Of a DNA stretch of 64,000 nt, positions 26,341 through 35,518 are shown in pieces; the first letter of the stretch is position 1, and each line of letters begins with the position of its first letter. The notes under the pieces were generated by a model. The model was not told where the DNA came from. It saw nothing but the letters and a program-made list of their open reading frames with translations, and searched no databases. This DNA comes from Veillonella sp. 3310. Its GTDB lineage: Bacteria; Bacillota; Negativicutes; Veillonellales; Veillonellaceae. Position numbers and translations under genes: made by a program. Where the stretch lies: positions 1 to 64,000 of the forward strand of contig NZ_RQVJ01000002.1 of NCBI RefSeq assembly GCF_003999875.1, in the 5' to 3' direction.

Positions 26341-26377
26341 TGTGACAATTGTAACACTTTGAAATAGCGTATATAAT
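26341..26377 (+). promoter_or_regulatory. Promoter of frdA with an overlapping operator-like palindrome
   Basis: TTGTAA (26349-26354), a 17-base spacer and TATAAT (26372-26377). The -35 is overlapped by TGTGACAATTGTAACA (26341-26356), a near-palindrome of the TGTGA-n6-TCACA type bound by Rex or CRP/FNR-family regulators. Overlap with the -35 would suit a repressor, and Rex (NADH sensing) would make sense for fumarate respiration. Confidence 0.5.
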
Positions 26378-26495
26378 AAGGCTATAGATTGATGCATATG
26401 TCAGTCATATATGCAGTTAAACATAGTTCCTTATTTCAGAACAGTATGTAAGAGGTATAGTTCAAAATAAGACAAGTGTTTTTGAGGAGGTACGT

Positions 26496-28214
26496 ATGGA
26501 ACAATATGATGTTCTCGTAGTAGGTAGTGGTGGAGCAGGCCAACGAGCTGCTTTAGAAGCTGCACGACGCGATGGTTTGCGTGTAGCATTGATCACAAAA
26601 ATTTTCCCAACACGTTCTGCCACAGCAATGGCACAAGGTGGTGTTAATGCGGCGTTAAATAACGTAGCAAAAGAAGACTCCACAGAAGTTCATACATTTG
26701 ATACAGTAAAAGGTTCTGACTATCTTGGCGACCAAGATGCTATCGAATTCTTCTGTCAACGTTGCCCAGAAGGCGTATTAGAAATGGATTTCATGGGAAC
26801 TCCTTTCTCTCGTACAGACGAAGGCAAAATCGCACAACGTAACTTTGGTGGACAGTCCTATCCACGTACATGCTACAGTGCGGATAAAACTGGTCATGTG
26901 ATTCTTCATACAACATATGAACAATGTCTTAAAGAAGGCGTGCATTTCTTACAAGAATGGTACCTATTAGATATCGTTGTAAAAGACGGTAAAGCTGGTG
27001 GTGCTATTATCTGGAATATGAAAAAAGGTAAAGTAGAAATTATCAAAGCTAAATCCATCGTATTATCCACTGGTGGTGCTGGCCGTGTATTCTGGACTCG
27101 TACAACTAACCCATTCCTTTCCACTGGTGACGGCATGGCAGTAGCTTTCCGTGCTGGTGTAGGTTTGAAAGATATGGAAATGATCCAATTCCATCCAACT
27201 GGTCTTGGTAAAACTGGTATCTTGATGTCCGAAGCTGTTCGTGGTGAAGGCGGATACTTGTTAAACGTTGAGGGCGAACGTTTCATGAAAAAATACGCTC
27301 CTAACAAAATGGAATTAGCGTCTCGTGACGTTGTTGCAAAAGCAATTGAAGATGAAATCGCAGCAGGTCGTGGTTTCAACGGAACTGGTCTTGATGCTTA
27401 TGTAGTAGCAGACCTTCGTCACTTAGGACCAGAAGTTATCATCGAAAAACTTCATGGTATCCGTGATTTGGCTCTTTGCTTTGAACATTGCGATCCACTA
27501 ACTGATCCAGTGCCAATTCGTCCTACTTGCCATTACATCATGGGCGGTATCGACGTAGTTGACTACAAAACTTGTGCAACAGAAATCCCTGGTATCTTCG
27601 CATCTGGTGAAGCTTCTTGTATCTCTATCCATGGTGCTAACCGTTTAGGCGGTAACTCCTTGGCAGACGGCGTTGTATTCGGTAAAGTATCCGGTGCAGG
27701 CGCTGCTGACTATGCGCAAGCTAGCACATTCGCAGATTGCGATGCTGAATTACAAGCAAAAGCTGAAGAATGGGAAGCTAAATTCGTTGAAGTTACATCC
27801 CGTACTTCTGGTCGTCCAGTAGCTGAAATTCGTGATGAATTGGCAGTAGCTATGTGGAATAAAGTAGGTATCTTCCGTAACGAAGCAGGTATCACAGAAG
27901 CTCTTGAAGTAATCGAACGTTTAACTAAAGAGTATGAAACTTGCTACGTAGGTGATTCCAACCGTACTTACAACATGGCATTCGTTAACTACGTAGAAAT
28001 CAAATCTATGTTAACAGTTGCGAAAGCTATTGCATTAGGTGCGTTAAACCGTAAAGAATCCCGTGGTGCTCACGTTCGTGAAGAATTCCCTAAACGTGAT
28101 GATTCCCAATATTTAAAACATACAATTTGGAAACTTGGCGCAAATGGCGAATACGAAATGTCCGAACGCGATGTAGTGTTCACTAAATACGAACCACAAG
28201 AAAGGAAGTACTAA
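26496..28214 (+). CDS. frdA: Fumarate reductase / succinate dehydrogenase flavoprotein subunit
   Basis: Catalytic FAD subunit, 572 residues. FAD-binding VGSGGAGQRAALEAA is at 8-22, MAQGGVNAAL near 45, FHPTGL near 230, and GANRLGGNSLADGVVFGK near 390. At the position where many membrane-bound enzymes have a histidine for covalent FAD (RSHT), this protein has RSAT (Ala42), so the flavin is probably bound without a covalent link. There is no twin-arginine signal, so it acts in the cytoplasm. AGGAGGT precedes the ATG. Codon bias is strong, as expected for a core anaerobic enzyme. It forms a tight three-gene operon with the iron-sulfur and cysteine-rich subunits. Confidence 0.92.
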   Translation: MEQYDVLVVGSGGAGQRAALEAARRDGLRVALITKIFPTRSATAMAQGGVNAALNNVAKEDSTEVHTFDTVKGSDYLGDQDAIEFFCQRCPEGVLEMDFMGTPFSRTDEGKIAQRNFGGQSYPRTCYSADKTGHVILHTTYEQCLKEGVHFLQEWYLLDIVVKDGKAGGAIIWNMKKGKVEIIKAKSIVLSTGGAGRVFWTRTTNPFLSTGDGMAVAFRAGVGLKDMEMIQFHPTGLGKTGILMSEAVRGEGGYLLNVEGERFMKKYAPNKMELASRDVVAKAIEDEIAAGRGFNGTGLDAYVVADLRHLGPEVIIEKLHGIRDLALCFEHCDPLTDPVPIRPTCHYIMGGIDVVDYKTCATEIPGIFASGEASCISIHGANRLGGNSLADGVVFGKVSGAGAADYAQASTFADCDAELQAKAEEWEAKFVEVTSRTSGRPVAEIRDELAVAMWNKVGIFRNEAGITEALEVIERLTKEYETCYVGDSNRTYNMAFVNYVEIKSMLTVAKAIALGALNRKESRGAHVREEFPKRDDSQYLKHTIWKLGANGEYEMSERDVVFTKYEPQERKY

Positions 28215-28215
28215 G

Positions 28216-29172
28216 ATGAGACAAATTACTTATCATATCCACCGCTTTAACGAAGGCCGCGCGTATGTACAGTCTTATACTTTCGATTATGAAGCAGACC
28301 GTACTATCCTTTGGGGCTTACAAAAAATTAAAGATACATTAGATCCAACATTAACTTTCGTAGCAGCTTGCCGTTCCGCAGTATGTGGCGCTTGCTCCGT
28401 GAAAGTTAACGGTCAAGCAATGCTTGGTTGTGAAGCTAAAATCGACGAAATTACAGAACGTTTCGGTTCTGACGAAATCACAGTAGCACCAATCGGTAAC
28501 TTTGATGTCATCCGTGACTTAGTAGTTGACTGGGAAGCAAAAGTTAGCCGCTTGAAAGAAGTAGCTCCTTGGATCTTCGTAAAACCAGAATTCACTACTA
28601 AAACTGGTACTCGTCAAACAGCTGCAGATTTCAAAAAATTCGTTATGAACACAGAATGTATCCTTTGCGGATGCTGTGCTTCCGAATGTAACAAATTGTC
28701 TGCTAATCGTGAAGACTTCTTAGATCCATATGTATATACAAAAGCTAACCGCTTTGTAATGGATTCCCGTGATGTGTCTCCAATGGCGCATACTACACCA
28801 GCTTTCAATCATGGCTTGTGGAAATGTGTACATTGCATGAACTGTATCACTCGTTGTCCTAAACATTTGAAACCAGAAAAAGATATTTCCAACCTTCGCC
28901 GTGTAGCGACAGAAGCTGGCTTGTCCAACAAAGGTACTCGTCATGCTATCGCGTTCAAACAAGACTTGTTAAAAACTGGTCGCCTAAACGAAGTAACAAT
29001 GAGCTTGAAAACAGACGGATTATTAGATTCCGCAAAACAAGGTCTATACGCTCTTCGTTTATGGAAACATGGCAAAATCAATCCATTCGAATTGGTAGTT
29101 CCTCATAAACCAGTAAATGGTATTGAAGGTGTTCGTACAATCGGTCGTGCAGTAGAGGAGGCTGGAAAATAA
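28216..29172 (+). CDS. frdB: Fumarate reductase / succinate dehydrogenase iron-sulfur subunit
   Basis: Carries electrons between FrdA and the quinone- or thiol-reactive subunit. The N-terminal [2Fe-2S] ligands are Cys52, Cys57, Cys60 and Cys72 (CRSAVCGAC). Two C-terminal cluster motifs are CILCGCCASECNK and CVHCMNCITRCPK. At 318 residues it is longer than the usual 230-260 because of a C-terminal extension after the clusters. It starts one base after frdA and overlaps the next gene by one base. Confidence 0.92.
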   Translation: MRQITYHIHRFNEGRAYVQSYTFDYEADRTILWGLQKIKDTLDPTLTFVAACRSAVCGACSVKVNGQAMLGCEAKIDEITERFGSDEITVAPIGNFDVIRDLVVDWEAKVSRLKEVAPWIFVKPEFTTKTGTRQTAADFKKFVMNTECILCGCCASECNKLSANREDFLDPYVYTKANRFVMDSRDVSPMAHTTPAFNHGLWKCVHCMNCITRCPKHLKPEKDISNLRRVATEAGLSNKGTRHAIAFKQDLLKTGRLNEVTMSLKTDGLLDSAKQGLYALRLWKHGKINPFELVVPHKPVNGIEGVRTIGRAVEEAGK

Positions 29173-30044
29173 TGAAATACGGATTTTTCCCAGGTTGCGT
29201 ATTAGAAGGCGCATCTAAAGAAGACTACTTAGCAACCGTTGCAGTAGCGAAAAAATTAGGTATCGAAATCCAAGAATTAGACGGATGGACTTGCTGCGGC
29301 GCATCCCACGTTCAAGATATCGATCCATTATTGACTCTTTCCACTAACGCTCGTAATATCGCGTTGGCTGAAAAAGAAGGTCTAGATATTCTTACAGTTT
29401 GTAACACTTGTACGTTAATGCTTCGTGAAGCTAAAAAAGAGCTTGATGAGCATGAAGTAACTCGTCAAAAAGTAAACAACATTCTTGGCGAAGCAGGTAT
29501 GAACTATAAAGGTACTAGTGAAGTAACACATTTCTTGTGGGTGCTTATCCGCGAATATGGTTTAGATAATTTGAAAGCAAAAGTGACTCGCCCATTGACT
29601 GGCCTTCGCGTTGCTGAATATTATGGTTGCCATATCCTTCGTCCAGAAGAAGAAATGGGCTTTGAAGATATGCAAATCCCAACAAGCTTGGCAGACTTGA
29701 TTACAGCATTAGGTGCGACTCCAATTGATTTCTCCCGTAAATTAGATTGCTGTGGTTTCCATGCAGTATACCCTGCACATGATTCTGTAATGCAAATGAC
29801 TGGTTCTATCAATGCAGATGCGCAAAAAGAAGGTGCTGATTGTGTCGTAACACCATGCCCACTTTGCCAAATGCAATTGGATATGTTCCAAAAAGAAGCA
29901 AAAGCAACTGTTCCAATGAATGGTGATATGCCTATCATCCACATGAGCCAATTAATTGGTCTTGCATTGGGTTGCACTCCAGCAGAAATGGGTATGACAG
30001 ATCGTCACTTGGCAAGCACTGCTTCCTTGAACCGTTTCTTATAA
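29172..30044 (+). CDS. Cysteine-rich HdrB/SdhE-like subunit of the fumarate reductase
   Basis: 290 residues with two CCG-type domains: DGWTCCGASHV with CNTCTLML, and YYGCHILRP with LDCCGFHAVYP and CPLCQMQLDMF. This is the fold of heterodisulfide reductase subunit B. In type E succinate:quinone reductases it replaces the hydrophobic heme subunits. No membrane anchor gene follows, so the complex may touch the membrane peripherally or use a soluble thiol or other donor. Order and overlaps show it belongs with frdA and frdB. Confidence 0.88.
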   Translation: MKYGFFPGCVLEGASKEDYLATVAVAKKLGIEIQELDGWTCCGASHVQDIDPLLTLSTNARNIALAEKEGLDILTVCNTCTLMLREAKKELDEHEVTRQKVNNILGEAGMNYKGTSEVTHFLWVLIREYGLDNLKAKVTRPLTGLRVAEYYGCHILRPEEEMGFEDMQIPTSLADLITALGATPIDFSRKLDCCGFHAVYPAHDSVMQMTGSINADAQKEGADCVVTPCPLCQMQLDMFQKEAKATVPMNGDMPIIHMSQLIGLALGCTPAEMGMTDRHLASTASLNRFL

Positions 30045-30076
30045 TCAGAAATATAATCATATCACACAAACTTACA

Positions 30077-30109
30077 ACAGGTTGTCCTTCGGGGCAACCT
30101 GTTTTTTCA
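30077..30109 (+). terminator. Terminator of the fumarate reductase operon
   Basis: ACAGGTTG and CAACCTGT arms with a TCCTTCGGGG-type loop, followed by TTTTTT. Confidence 0.9.
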
Positions 30110-30133
30110 TCTATTCTTGGGGTATAGGCCCAA

Positions 30134-30185
30134 ATGAGTTGGTTTTAATAGTGATGAGCTTAGTTACATGCTTGGTTTATTGAAT
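30134..30185. repeat. 52-bp dispersed intergenic repeat, copy 2
   Basis: About 43 of 52 bases match the copy at 19769-19820, including ATGAGTTGGTTTTAATAG and TTTATTGAAT. It lies downstream of the fumarate reductase terminator. The rest of the 342-bp gap to 30386 is AT-rich, with a weak LexA-like half site (CGAACATAT) near 30323. Confidence 0.7.
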
Positions 30186-30386
30186 GTTAAAGTTGCTTTA
30201 ATAAGTGTCGAGGATGATAAAGAGAGGGGGGCTTGATAATAAACCAAGTCAAAAGCGGATATTATTCTATAGTCATCTTTTAAAAATAATATATAACTAC
30301 TATAGTATGATAGGTTTAATAAGCGAACATATATATTGAAAATATAGAACAAATATGCTATTATACTCCTATAGAGGAGGGATAGT

Positions 30387-31649
30387 ATGGCAGTGTATAT
30401 GTGCTTAGATTTGAAGAGTTTTTATGCGTCTGTGGAATGTGCAGATTTAGGGGTAGATCCTTTCACTACGCCATTAGTTGTAGCAGATGCATCACGTGGG
30501 CTAGGGGCGATTACACTGGCTATTTCTCCGGCACTCAAGCGATTAGGTGTCAAGAATCGATGTCGTTTGTTTGAGATTCCCTCCAACATTGAGTATATGG
30601 CAGTGAAACCTAGAATGCGACGATATATGGAGGTATCTGCCTCTATTTATGGTGTCTTACTGGACTATGTGGCACCAGAAGATATTCATGTGTATTCCAT
30701 TGATGAATATTTTATCGATGTAACGCCATATAGCCGATTATATAAGAAAACATGGCGTGAATTGGCGTTGCTATTCAAACAAAAGGTACTGGAACAAACT
30801 CATATTCATGCCACGGTCGGCTTAGGAAGCAATTTGTTTCTAGCTAAGGTGGCTCTCGATGTGTTAGCAAAGCATGAGCCACAGGGGATTGGCGTTCTTA
30901 ATGAAGAGCTGTTTAAAGAAAAAATCTGGCATCATCGACCCATCACTGATATTTGGCAAATCGGAAAGGGAATAGCAAGCCGGTTACATAAGTATGGCGT
31001 AGTAGATCTACATGGTATCACGACTGTGCCAGAGGATAGGTGGTATAAAGAATTTGGTGTGAATGCAGAGCTACTCATTGATCATGCTTGGGGGCATGAG
31101 ACGTGTACGATGAAAGAAATTCATGCCTACCGACCGGCAAAACATTCGTTGTCGAGAGGACAAATTTTGCTGCGAAATTATTCCTATGAGGAGTGTTTTG
31201 TGCCCCTTCGGGAAATGGTAGAATCTTTAGTATTGGAACTGATTGCAGAAGAAGCACTGACGAAATATATCTCCTTAGGTGTGCGGTATGCAGATCGAAC
31301 AGTGAAAGGTACTGGTGGATCAAGACGATTATCGAAGTATACGTGCTCTTTAGATGTACTTTCACAGACGGTACTGGAATTGTACAAAGACACTGCCCAC
31401 CCTCATCAAGCGATTCGGCAGTTATCGGTAGGATTTGATGATTTAGTAAACCGTGAGGCCGTACCTTGGGAAGAAGATTTGTTTTCCATGTCTCAGGATA
31501 GGGAAGAAAAGGCATATCAAGTGGAACGGACTGTATTGACTATAAAGGAAAAGTTCGGCGGTAACTCCATACTCCGTGCTAGCAGTTTGCAAGAAGAGGG
31601 GACTATGCAGTTTCGTAACACCTTGGTGGGAGGACATAATGCAACATAA
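30387..31649 (+). CDS. Y-family DNA polymerase, UvrX/UmuC-like
   Basis: 420-residue translesion polymerase-like protein. Catalytic segments are YMCLDLKSFYASVEC and VYSIDEYFIDVT, with the fingers/palm motif TVGLGSNLFLAKVALDVLAKH and DIWQIGKGIASRLHKYGV. It differs clearly from the DinB at 11304. Gram-positive relatives are often SOS-induced and paired with a YolD-like protein, as here. GAGGAGGGATAG lies just before the ATG. Possible SOS control is suggested only by a weak CGAACATAT half site upstream. Confidence 0.88.
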   Translation: MAVYMCLDLKSFYASVECADLGVDPFTTPLVVADASRGLGAITLAISPALKRLGVKNRCRLFEIPSNIEYMAVKPRMRRYMEVSASIYGVLLDYVAPEDIHVYSIDEYFIDVTPYSRLYKKTWRELALLFKQKVLEQTHIHATVGLGSNLFLAKVALDVLAKHEPQGIGVLNEELFKEKIWHHRPITDIWQIGKGIASRLHKYGVVDLHGITTVPEDRWYKEFGVNAELLIDHAWGHETCTMKEIHAYRPAKHSLSRGQILLRNYSYEECFVPLREMVESLVLELIAEEALTKYISLGVRYADRTVKGTGGSRRLSKYTCSLDVLSQTVLELYKDTAHPHQAIRQLSVGFDDLVNREAVPWEEDLFSMSQDREEKAYQVERTVLTIKEKFGGNSILRASSLQEEGTMQFRNTLVGGHNAT

Positions 31650-31971
31650 ACGACCGAAAATGACATTGTTACAGCGGGCTAAACAATTTATGCCCTTTGC
31701 GGCATTAAAGGGATTTCAAGAGTTGTTGGATGAAACAGCACGATATAAAGAGTGTCGTAAAGAGCTTTCAGAGGAGCAATTGGAAGTGTTAGACAAACAG
31801 TGTAAGGGGCTAGTGATAGGGAATTTAGTCAGTGTGGTGTATCACAATGGACGAGCCTATGATACGGTGCAAGGACGATTACAGCAGATTGATACAGTGT
31901 ATCGAACGATGACTGTAGGAGACGTGCTTGTTCCTATGTCTCATATTATGCGAGTTACCACTATCGGCTGA
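31639..31971 (+). CDS. YolD-like protein
   Basis: 110 residues. It carries the family features MTLLQRAKQFMPFAALKGF and a small beta-rich C-terminal part (GNLVSVVYHNGRAYDTVQG). YolD proteins usually sit next to UvrX-type Y-family polymerases and may modulate them. The ATG at 31639 follows GGGAGG and overlaps the polymerase gene by 11 bases, so translation is coupled. Confidence 0.82.
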   Translation: MQHKRPKMTLLQRAKQFMPFAALKGFQELLDETARYKECRKELSEEQLEVLDKQCKGLVIGNLVSVVYHNGRAYDTVQGRLQQIDTVYRTMTVGDVLVPMSHIMRVTTIG

Positions 31972-32067
31972 GTATTGACCATTTTTGTAAATCATGTAGA
32001 ATGGTACATATAAGTCATGTGCTAGATAGATGAGCTATGGCGAATACATGAGAACAGGATGGACATA

Positions 32068-33537
32068 ATGAAGCAGAAACGATATAGAGCGTATGGATGG
32101 TGGGTCGTAGGATTGAGTTTACTCTTAGCTTTGCTAGGGGTAGGCTGGAATATGTATGTGAAATATACAACGCCAGTAACGAAATATACGGTAGAAGCAG
32201 GCGACTTTGAATTGCAAATACCTAAATTAGATGTTACTAGCACGACGATTTCCTTAGCTTGGCATCCAGTGGATGATGATCGATTGGCGGGGTATGATAT
32301 TTACGTTAATCAAGAAAAAGTGAAAAAAATTCGCCCTAATACAAAGGGAGGAACTATGATTCCTAGGGTAGAGTTGAATGGATTGGATCCTGATACAGTC
32401 TATGTGGTGCAAGTAAAAGCGGTGGATGAAGCGGGTTCTACCGTATCTGATTCTTCCAAGGTGCCTGTCAAAACATTGCCTCGAGAACCACGGTTAGAGG
32501 CGACAGCTTATGGCGCTGTAGGGGATGGAGTTACAGATAATACGGTAGCTTTGCAAAAAGCGATACGTGATACCCCTGCAGGAGGCATCTTACATCTCAG
32601 TAAAGGTGTATACCGCACAGGAACGCTATTCTTACATAGCTATATGACCTTGGAACTAGATAAGGATGCCGTGTTGATGGCGGTCAATGATAGCGCGGCC
32701 TTTGTGAAACCTAATTATGTGGTAACAGGAGGTACGCCGTATTTAGGGCTTTTACAATTAGAAGGTGATGACCAAGGCCCTATTGAAAGTGTTGTCATTC
32801 GTGGTGGTACTATTGATGGATATGGGTGGAAAGAAGACCTTTTGCAAGAGGAGAGTGGAGCTGAAACGGATGCAGTGGCACAAGTTGCTCTTGATACTAC
32901 TGGTTTGTTAAGTAAGTCAGAAGTACAAGCTGCTATGCATCGAGGGGCTAGTTATGAAAAAGGGAATTCCACACGGTCTTCATTAGTGGTCATTCATCAT
33001 GGTAAAGATATTTCCCTAAAACATACAGTGTTAAGAAATGCACCGGCTCATATGGTAGAGGCTACACAAGTTGACCAACTGAGTATCCAAGATGTGCGTA
33101 TGGAAGGTATGCACAGTGGCGATGGATTGCATTGGGATGGTGTAGGGCTATTGATGCATAATCTTGTGATGGAACGTATGCAACAAGGGATTGTAGTGTT
33201 AGCAGGACATCCTGTAGGATCCAGTGTAACGGAACAGTGGAATGCGTATAATTTACAGATTCGCCATAGCCAGGTAGGTATCATCTTTAGCAATACAGGG
33301 AACACTTGGATTCAGCATGTGTATTTACAAGGATTGACGATAGAAGATGTACTACTAGCGATGCGTGTTCGTGAGACCACAACTATAGGTGGTGGTATTC
33401 GAGATATTGTAGTGCGAGAAGCACAATTGCGGGATATGGTACAACAAATTGATATAGGCAACAAACGGAATAGTCCTGTGGAATGGATTCGTAGTTCGGT
33501 AACGTTTCAAAAACAACAGAAAACAGAGGAGAGTTGA
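32068..33537 (+). CDS. Membrane-anchored FN3 / pectate-lyase-like (GH28 fold) protein
   Basis: About 489 residues. A single hydrophobic segment (WWVVGLSLLLALLGVGW, residues 9-25) can act as signal anchor. A fibronectin type III domain follows (about 45-130: STTISLAWHPVDDDRLAGYDIYVN, DPDTVYVVQVKAVDEAG). A right-handed beta-helix starts at EATAYGAVGDGVTDNTVALQKAI, the signature start of pectate-lyase-3/GH28 proteins. It probably acts on a polysaccharide at the cell envelope, substrate unknown. ATG 32068 has AGGATGG upstream; ATG 32059 is an in-frame alternative. Confidence 0.8.
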   Translation: MKQKRYRAYGWWVVGLSLLLALLGVGWNMYVKYTTPVTKYTVEAGDFELQIPKLDVTSTTISLAWHPVDDDRLAGYDIYVNQEKVKKIRPNTKGGTMIPRVELNGLDPDTVYVVQVKAVDEAGSTVSDSSKVPVKTLPREPRLEATAYGAVGDGVTDNTVALQKAIRDTPAGGILHLSKGVYRTGTLFLHSYMTLELDKDAVLMAVNDSAAFVKPNYVVTGGTPYLGLLQLEGDDQGPIESVVIRGGTIDGYGWKEDLLQEESGAETDAVAQVALDTTGLLSKSEVQAAMHRGASYEKGNSTRSSLVVIHHGKDISLKHTVLRNAPAHMVEATQVDQLSIQDVRMEGMHSGDGLHWDGVGLLMHNLVMERMQQGIVVLAGHPVGSSVTEQWNAYNLQIRHSQVGIIFSNTGNTWIQHVYLQGLTIEDVLLAMRVRETTTIGGGIRDIVVREAQLRDMVQQIDIGNKRNSPVEWIRSSVTFQKQQKTEES

Positions 33538-33560
33538 TGGTTCAACTCTCCTCTGTTGCT
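33519..33560. terminator. Bidirectional terminator between convergent genes
   Basis: AACAGAGGAGAGTTGA pairs with TCAACTCTCCTCTGTT around a short loop that includes the stop codon of the upstream gene. The lipid kinase gene ends on the other side. Confidence 0.8.
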
Positions 33561-33579
33561 TGTTCAAAAACTATTGGAT

Positions 33580-34518
33580 TTATTTTTGTAATGGATTGTG
33601 GAATAATCCATTGGTCTTTTTAGGGCGTTTGCTAGGCACGTAAACTTGTAAAAACTTAGGCAATACTTCCAAGTCTACTGGCGCATCAGGGCCGATATCG
33701 CCATCCATGTTGGTGGAAGCCTCCATGGTGTCGCATACCTCGATGCGTGCTTGTTTGACTTTCAGTATGGTTACATATTTTGAATTATAAATAGAACCGC
33801 TTAGAATGAGTGGCAAGATAAAGAATAGGTTCATGATGAAGTATTCTTTAAAAATGATAATGCGCATGTACCCATCATCGACGGAGGCGGTGGGCATGAA
33901 ATGCTCAAAGCTAGATACTACATTGGTTAACAAGGCGATAACCAATGGGGACATAAATTCTTGGGTTCCTTCTTCGGTAGTAATGCGGAACTTATAATCT
34001 TTGGTCGTAAATAAAGCTTGTCCACCTTTGGCAAAGTAGGCTAGAGGTCCTAATAATTGTTTTTCTTTTGGAGTGACGGAGGCAACGACTTCGGGAATGA
34101 CTCCGATAGCAATGTTGTTGCAGAAGAACGCATCATTACAACGGCCTACATCGACATGGCGGATGGTGCTATGTTTTAAACCGTGAATAGCCTCTAAAGG
34201 TTGTAAAGGGATGCCCAAAGCGCGGCTCATATCGTTGACCGTGCCAAGAGGGATGAAACCGAATTTAGCACGACAGCCAGCTTTCACAATGCCGTTAACG
34301 GTTTCGTTGATGGTACCATCACCGCCCATACAAAAGATGGCATCAAATCCCTCGTCGGAGGCTTCGATGGCAAAGCGGGTAGCATCGCCGGCTTGTCGGG
34401 TGAATTTTACTTCTAAGCGATCAAAGAGTGCGCTTAGTTGCCATTGCAGTTCCATTACGTATCGGCGAGCCCGACCACCGCCTGATACCGGGTTTATAAT
34501 AATTAGACAACGACTCAT
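33580..34518 (-). CDS. Diacylglycerol/lipid kinase family protein
   Basis: 312 residues of the DAGK catalytic family (DgkB/YegS type). The nucleotide-binding motifs NPVSGGGRARR and FCMGGDGTINETVNG are clear, followed by GFIPLGTVNDMSRALGIP and the DVGRCND segment. It likely phosphorylates a membrane lipid on the cytoplasmic face. It is the only gene of its unit and is divergent from the GntR regulator. Confidence 0.88.
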   Translation of the reverse strand: MSRCLIIINPVSGGGRARRYVMELQWQLSALFDRLEVKFTRQAGDATRFAIEASDEGFDAIFCMGGDGTINETVNGIVKAGCRAKFGFIPLGTVNDMSRALGIPLQPLEAIHGLKHSTIRHVDVGRCNDAFFCNNIAIGVIPEVVASVTPKEKQLLGPLAYFAKGGQALFTTKDYKFRITTEEGTQEFMSPLVIALLTNVVSSFEHFMPTASVDDGYMRIIIFKEYFIMNLFFILPLILSGSIYNSKYVTILKVKQARIEVCDTMEASTNMDGDIGPDAPVDLEVLPKFLQVYVPSKRPKKTNGLFHNPLQK

Positions 34519-34687
34519 GGTTGATTCCTATTCTATACACAGATACATTTAGTTATTACTATTATATCACAGGGACATTAGATTTCATTGATTTTTAGGA
34601 GCTATTTCACGTATAATGAAAGAAATATGTTACGTATGCCAAGACTAGGTACAAGTATAGAACAGTAACATCCTGGAGGGGGATTCG

Positions 34688-35383
34688 ATGGATAAGACAG
34701 AAGAGTATCGTTTGCATAGTATTGACTCAATTGGGCGATTGCCGTTGAGTGAACAAGTATATATGTCATTAAAGCAAGCTATTTTGACGGGTTCTTTGAA
34801 ACCAAAAATGAAGTTAAGTGAAGTGCGTATTGCAGAACAATTAAATGTGAGTGCTACTCCGGTTCGTGAAGCATTTCGTAAACTGGCGAAAGATAATCTT
34901 GTGGTCATTAAACCTTGGAAAGGTGTTACCGTAAAAGGGTACTCTCCAGAGGAGATTGTAGCTATGTACCAATGTCGTGAAGTGATGGAAGGCTTAGGGG
35001 CTAGACTTTGCGCGGAGCGCTGTACAGAGGAGCAACTAGTAGAACTACAAGAGGTGTGCGATGCGGGTATCCATACGGAAAATCCAGAAGAACGGGTTGC
35101 TATTAATAGCCGCTTTCATACATTGATTGCAGAATTTTCCGGTAATGATCGGGTGGCGGATTATTTAGCGGATTTTAGAGAAATGGTGAATCGTGATATG
35201 TACATTAGTACGTCAGATAAAACGAGGACGATTTCTTGTGATTTAGAACATCAGCAAATTATGGAAGCCATTCATGACCGCAACGGCGAATTGGCAGAAG
35301 AGCGGATGCGAGGCCATGTGCGCAATGCCTTTGTATTTAAAAAGGCTCATGCAGAGTTATTGGCGAAGCAGAAAGAAAAGTAA
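34688..35383 (+). CDS. GntR-family regulator (FadR/FCD type)
   Basis: 231 residues. An N-terminal winged helix (LSEVRIAEQLNVSATPVREAFRKL, about 45-70) and an all-helical FCD effector domain (MYQCREVMEGLGARLCAERC, NSRFHTLIAEFSGNDRVADYL, DLEHQQIMEAIHDRNGELAEERMRGHV) are seen. The FCD metal/ligand residues D, H and H appear present. Ribosome site GGAGGGGG lies eight bases before the ATG. Targets are unknown; the downstream korAB genes and the RNA gene at 35519 are candidates by position only. Confidence 0.88.
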   Translation: MDKTEEYRLHSIDSIGRLPLSEQVYMSLKQAILTGSLKPKMKLSEVRIAEQLNVSATPVREAFRKLAKDNLVVIKPWKGVTVKGYSPEEIVAMYQCREVMEGLGARLCAERCTEEQLVELQEVCDAGIHTENPEERVAINSRFHTLIAEFSGNDRVADYLADFREMVNRDMYISTSDKTRTISCDLEHQQIMEAIHDRNGELAEERMRGHVRNAFVFKKAHAELLAKQKEK

Positions 35384-35483
35384 TATTTTGGCGGTGAAAG
35401 TATTCATAGGTTGTAATACTAATAGTTTCTAACGTTATATATAAAAAATATATAAAAAGGCTAGGAATTTCTAAAATCATGTG

Positions 35484-35512
35484 TTTACTTTTACACAATC
35501 ATTTGCTATAAT
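35484..35512 (+). promoter_or_regulatory. Promoter of the multi-hairpin RNA
   Basis: TTTACT (35484-35489), a 17-base spacer and TATAAT (35507-35512), with TGC making an extended -10. The predicted start is at about 35519, exactly where the first hairpin begins. Confidence 0.75.
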
Positions 35513-35518
35513 AACTCA

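Noticed and set aside
30164-30352. 62-codon minus-strand frame between the fumarate reductase operon and the UvrX-like gene
   Set aside because: No ribosome site, overlaps the 52-bp repeat, and the composition looks like random AT-rich sequence.
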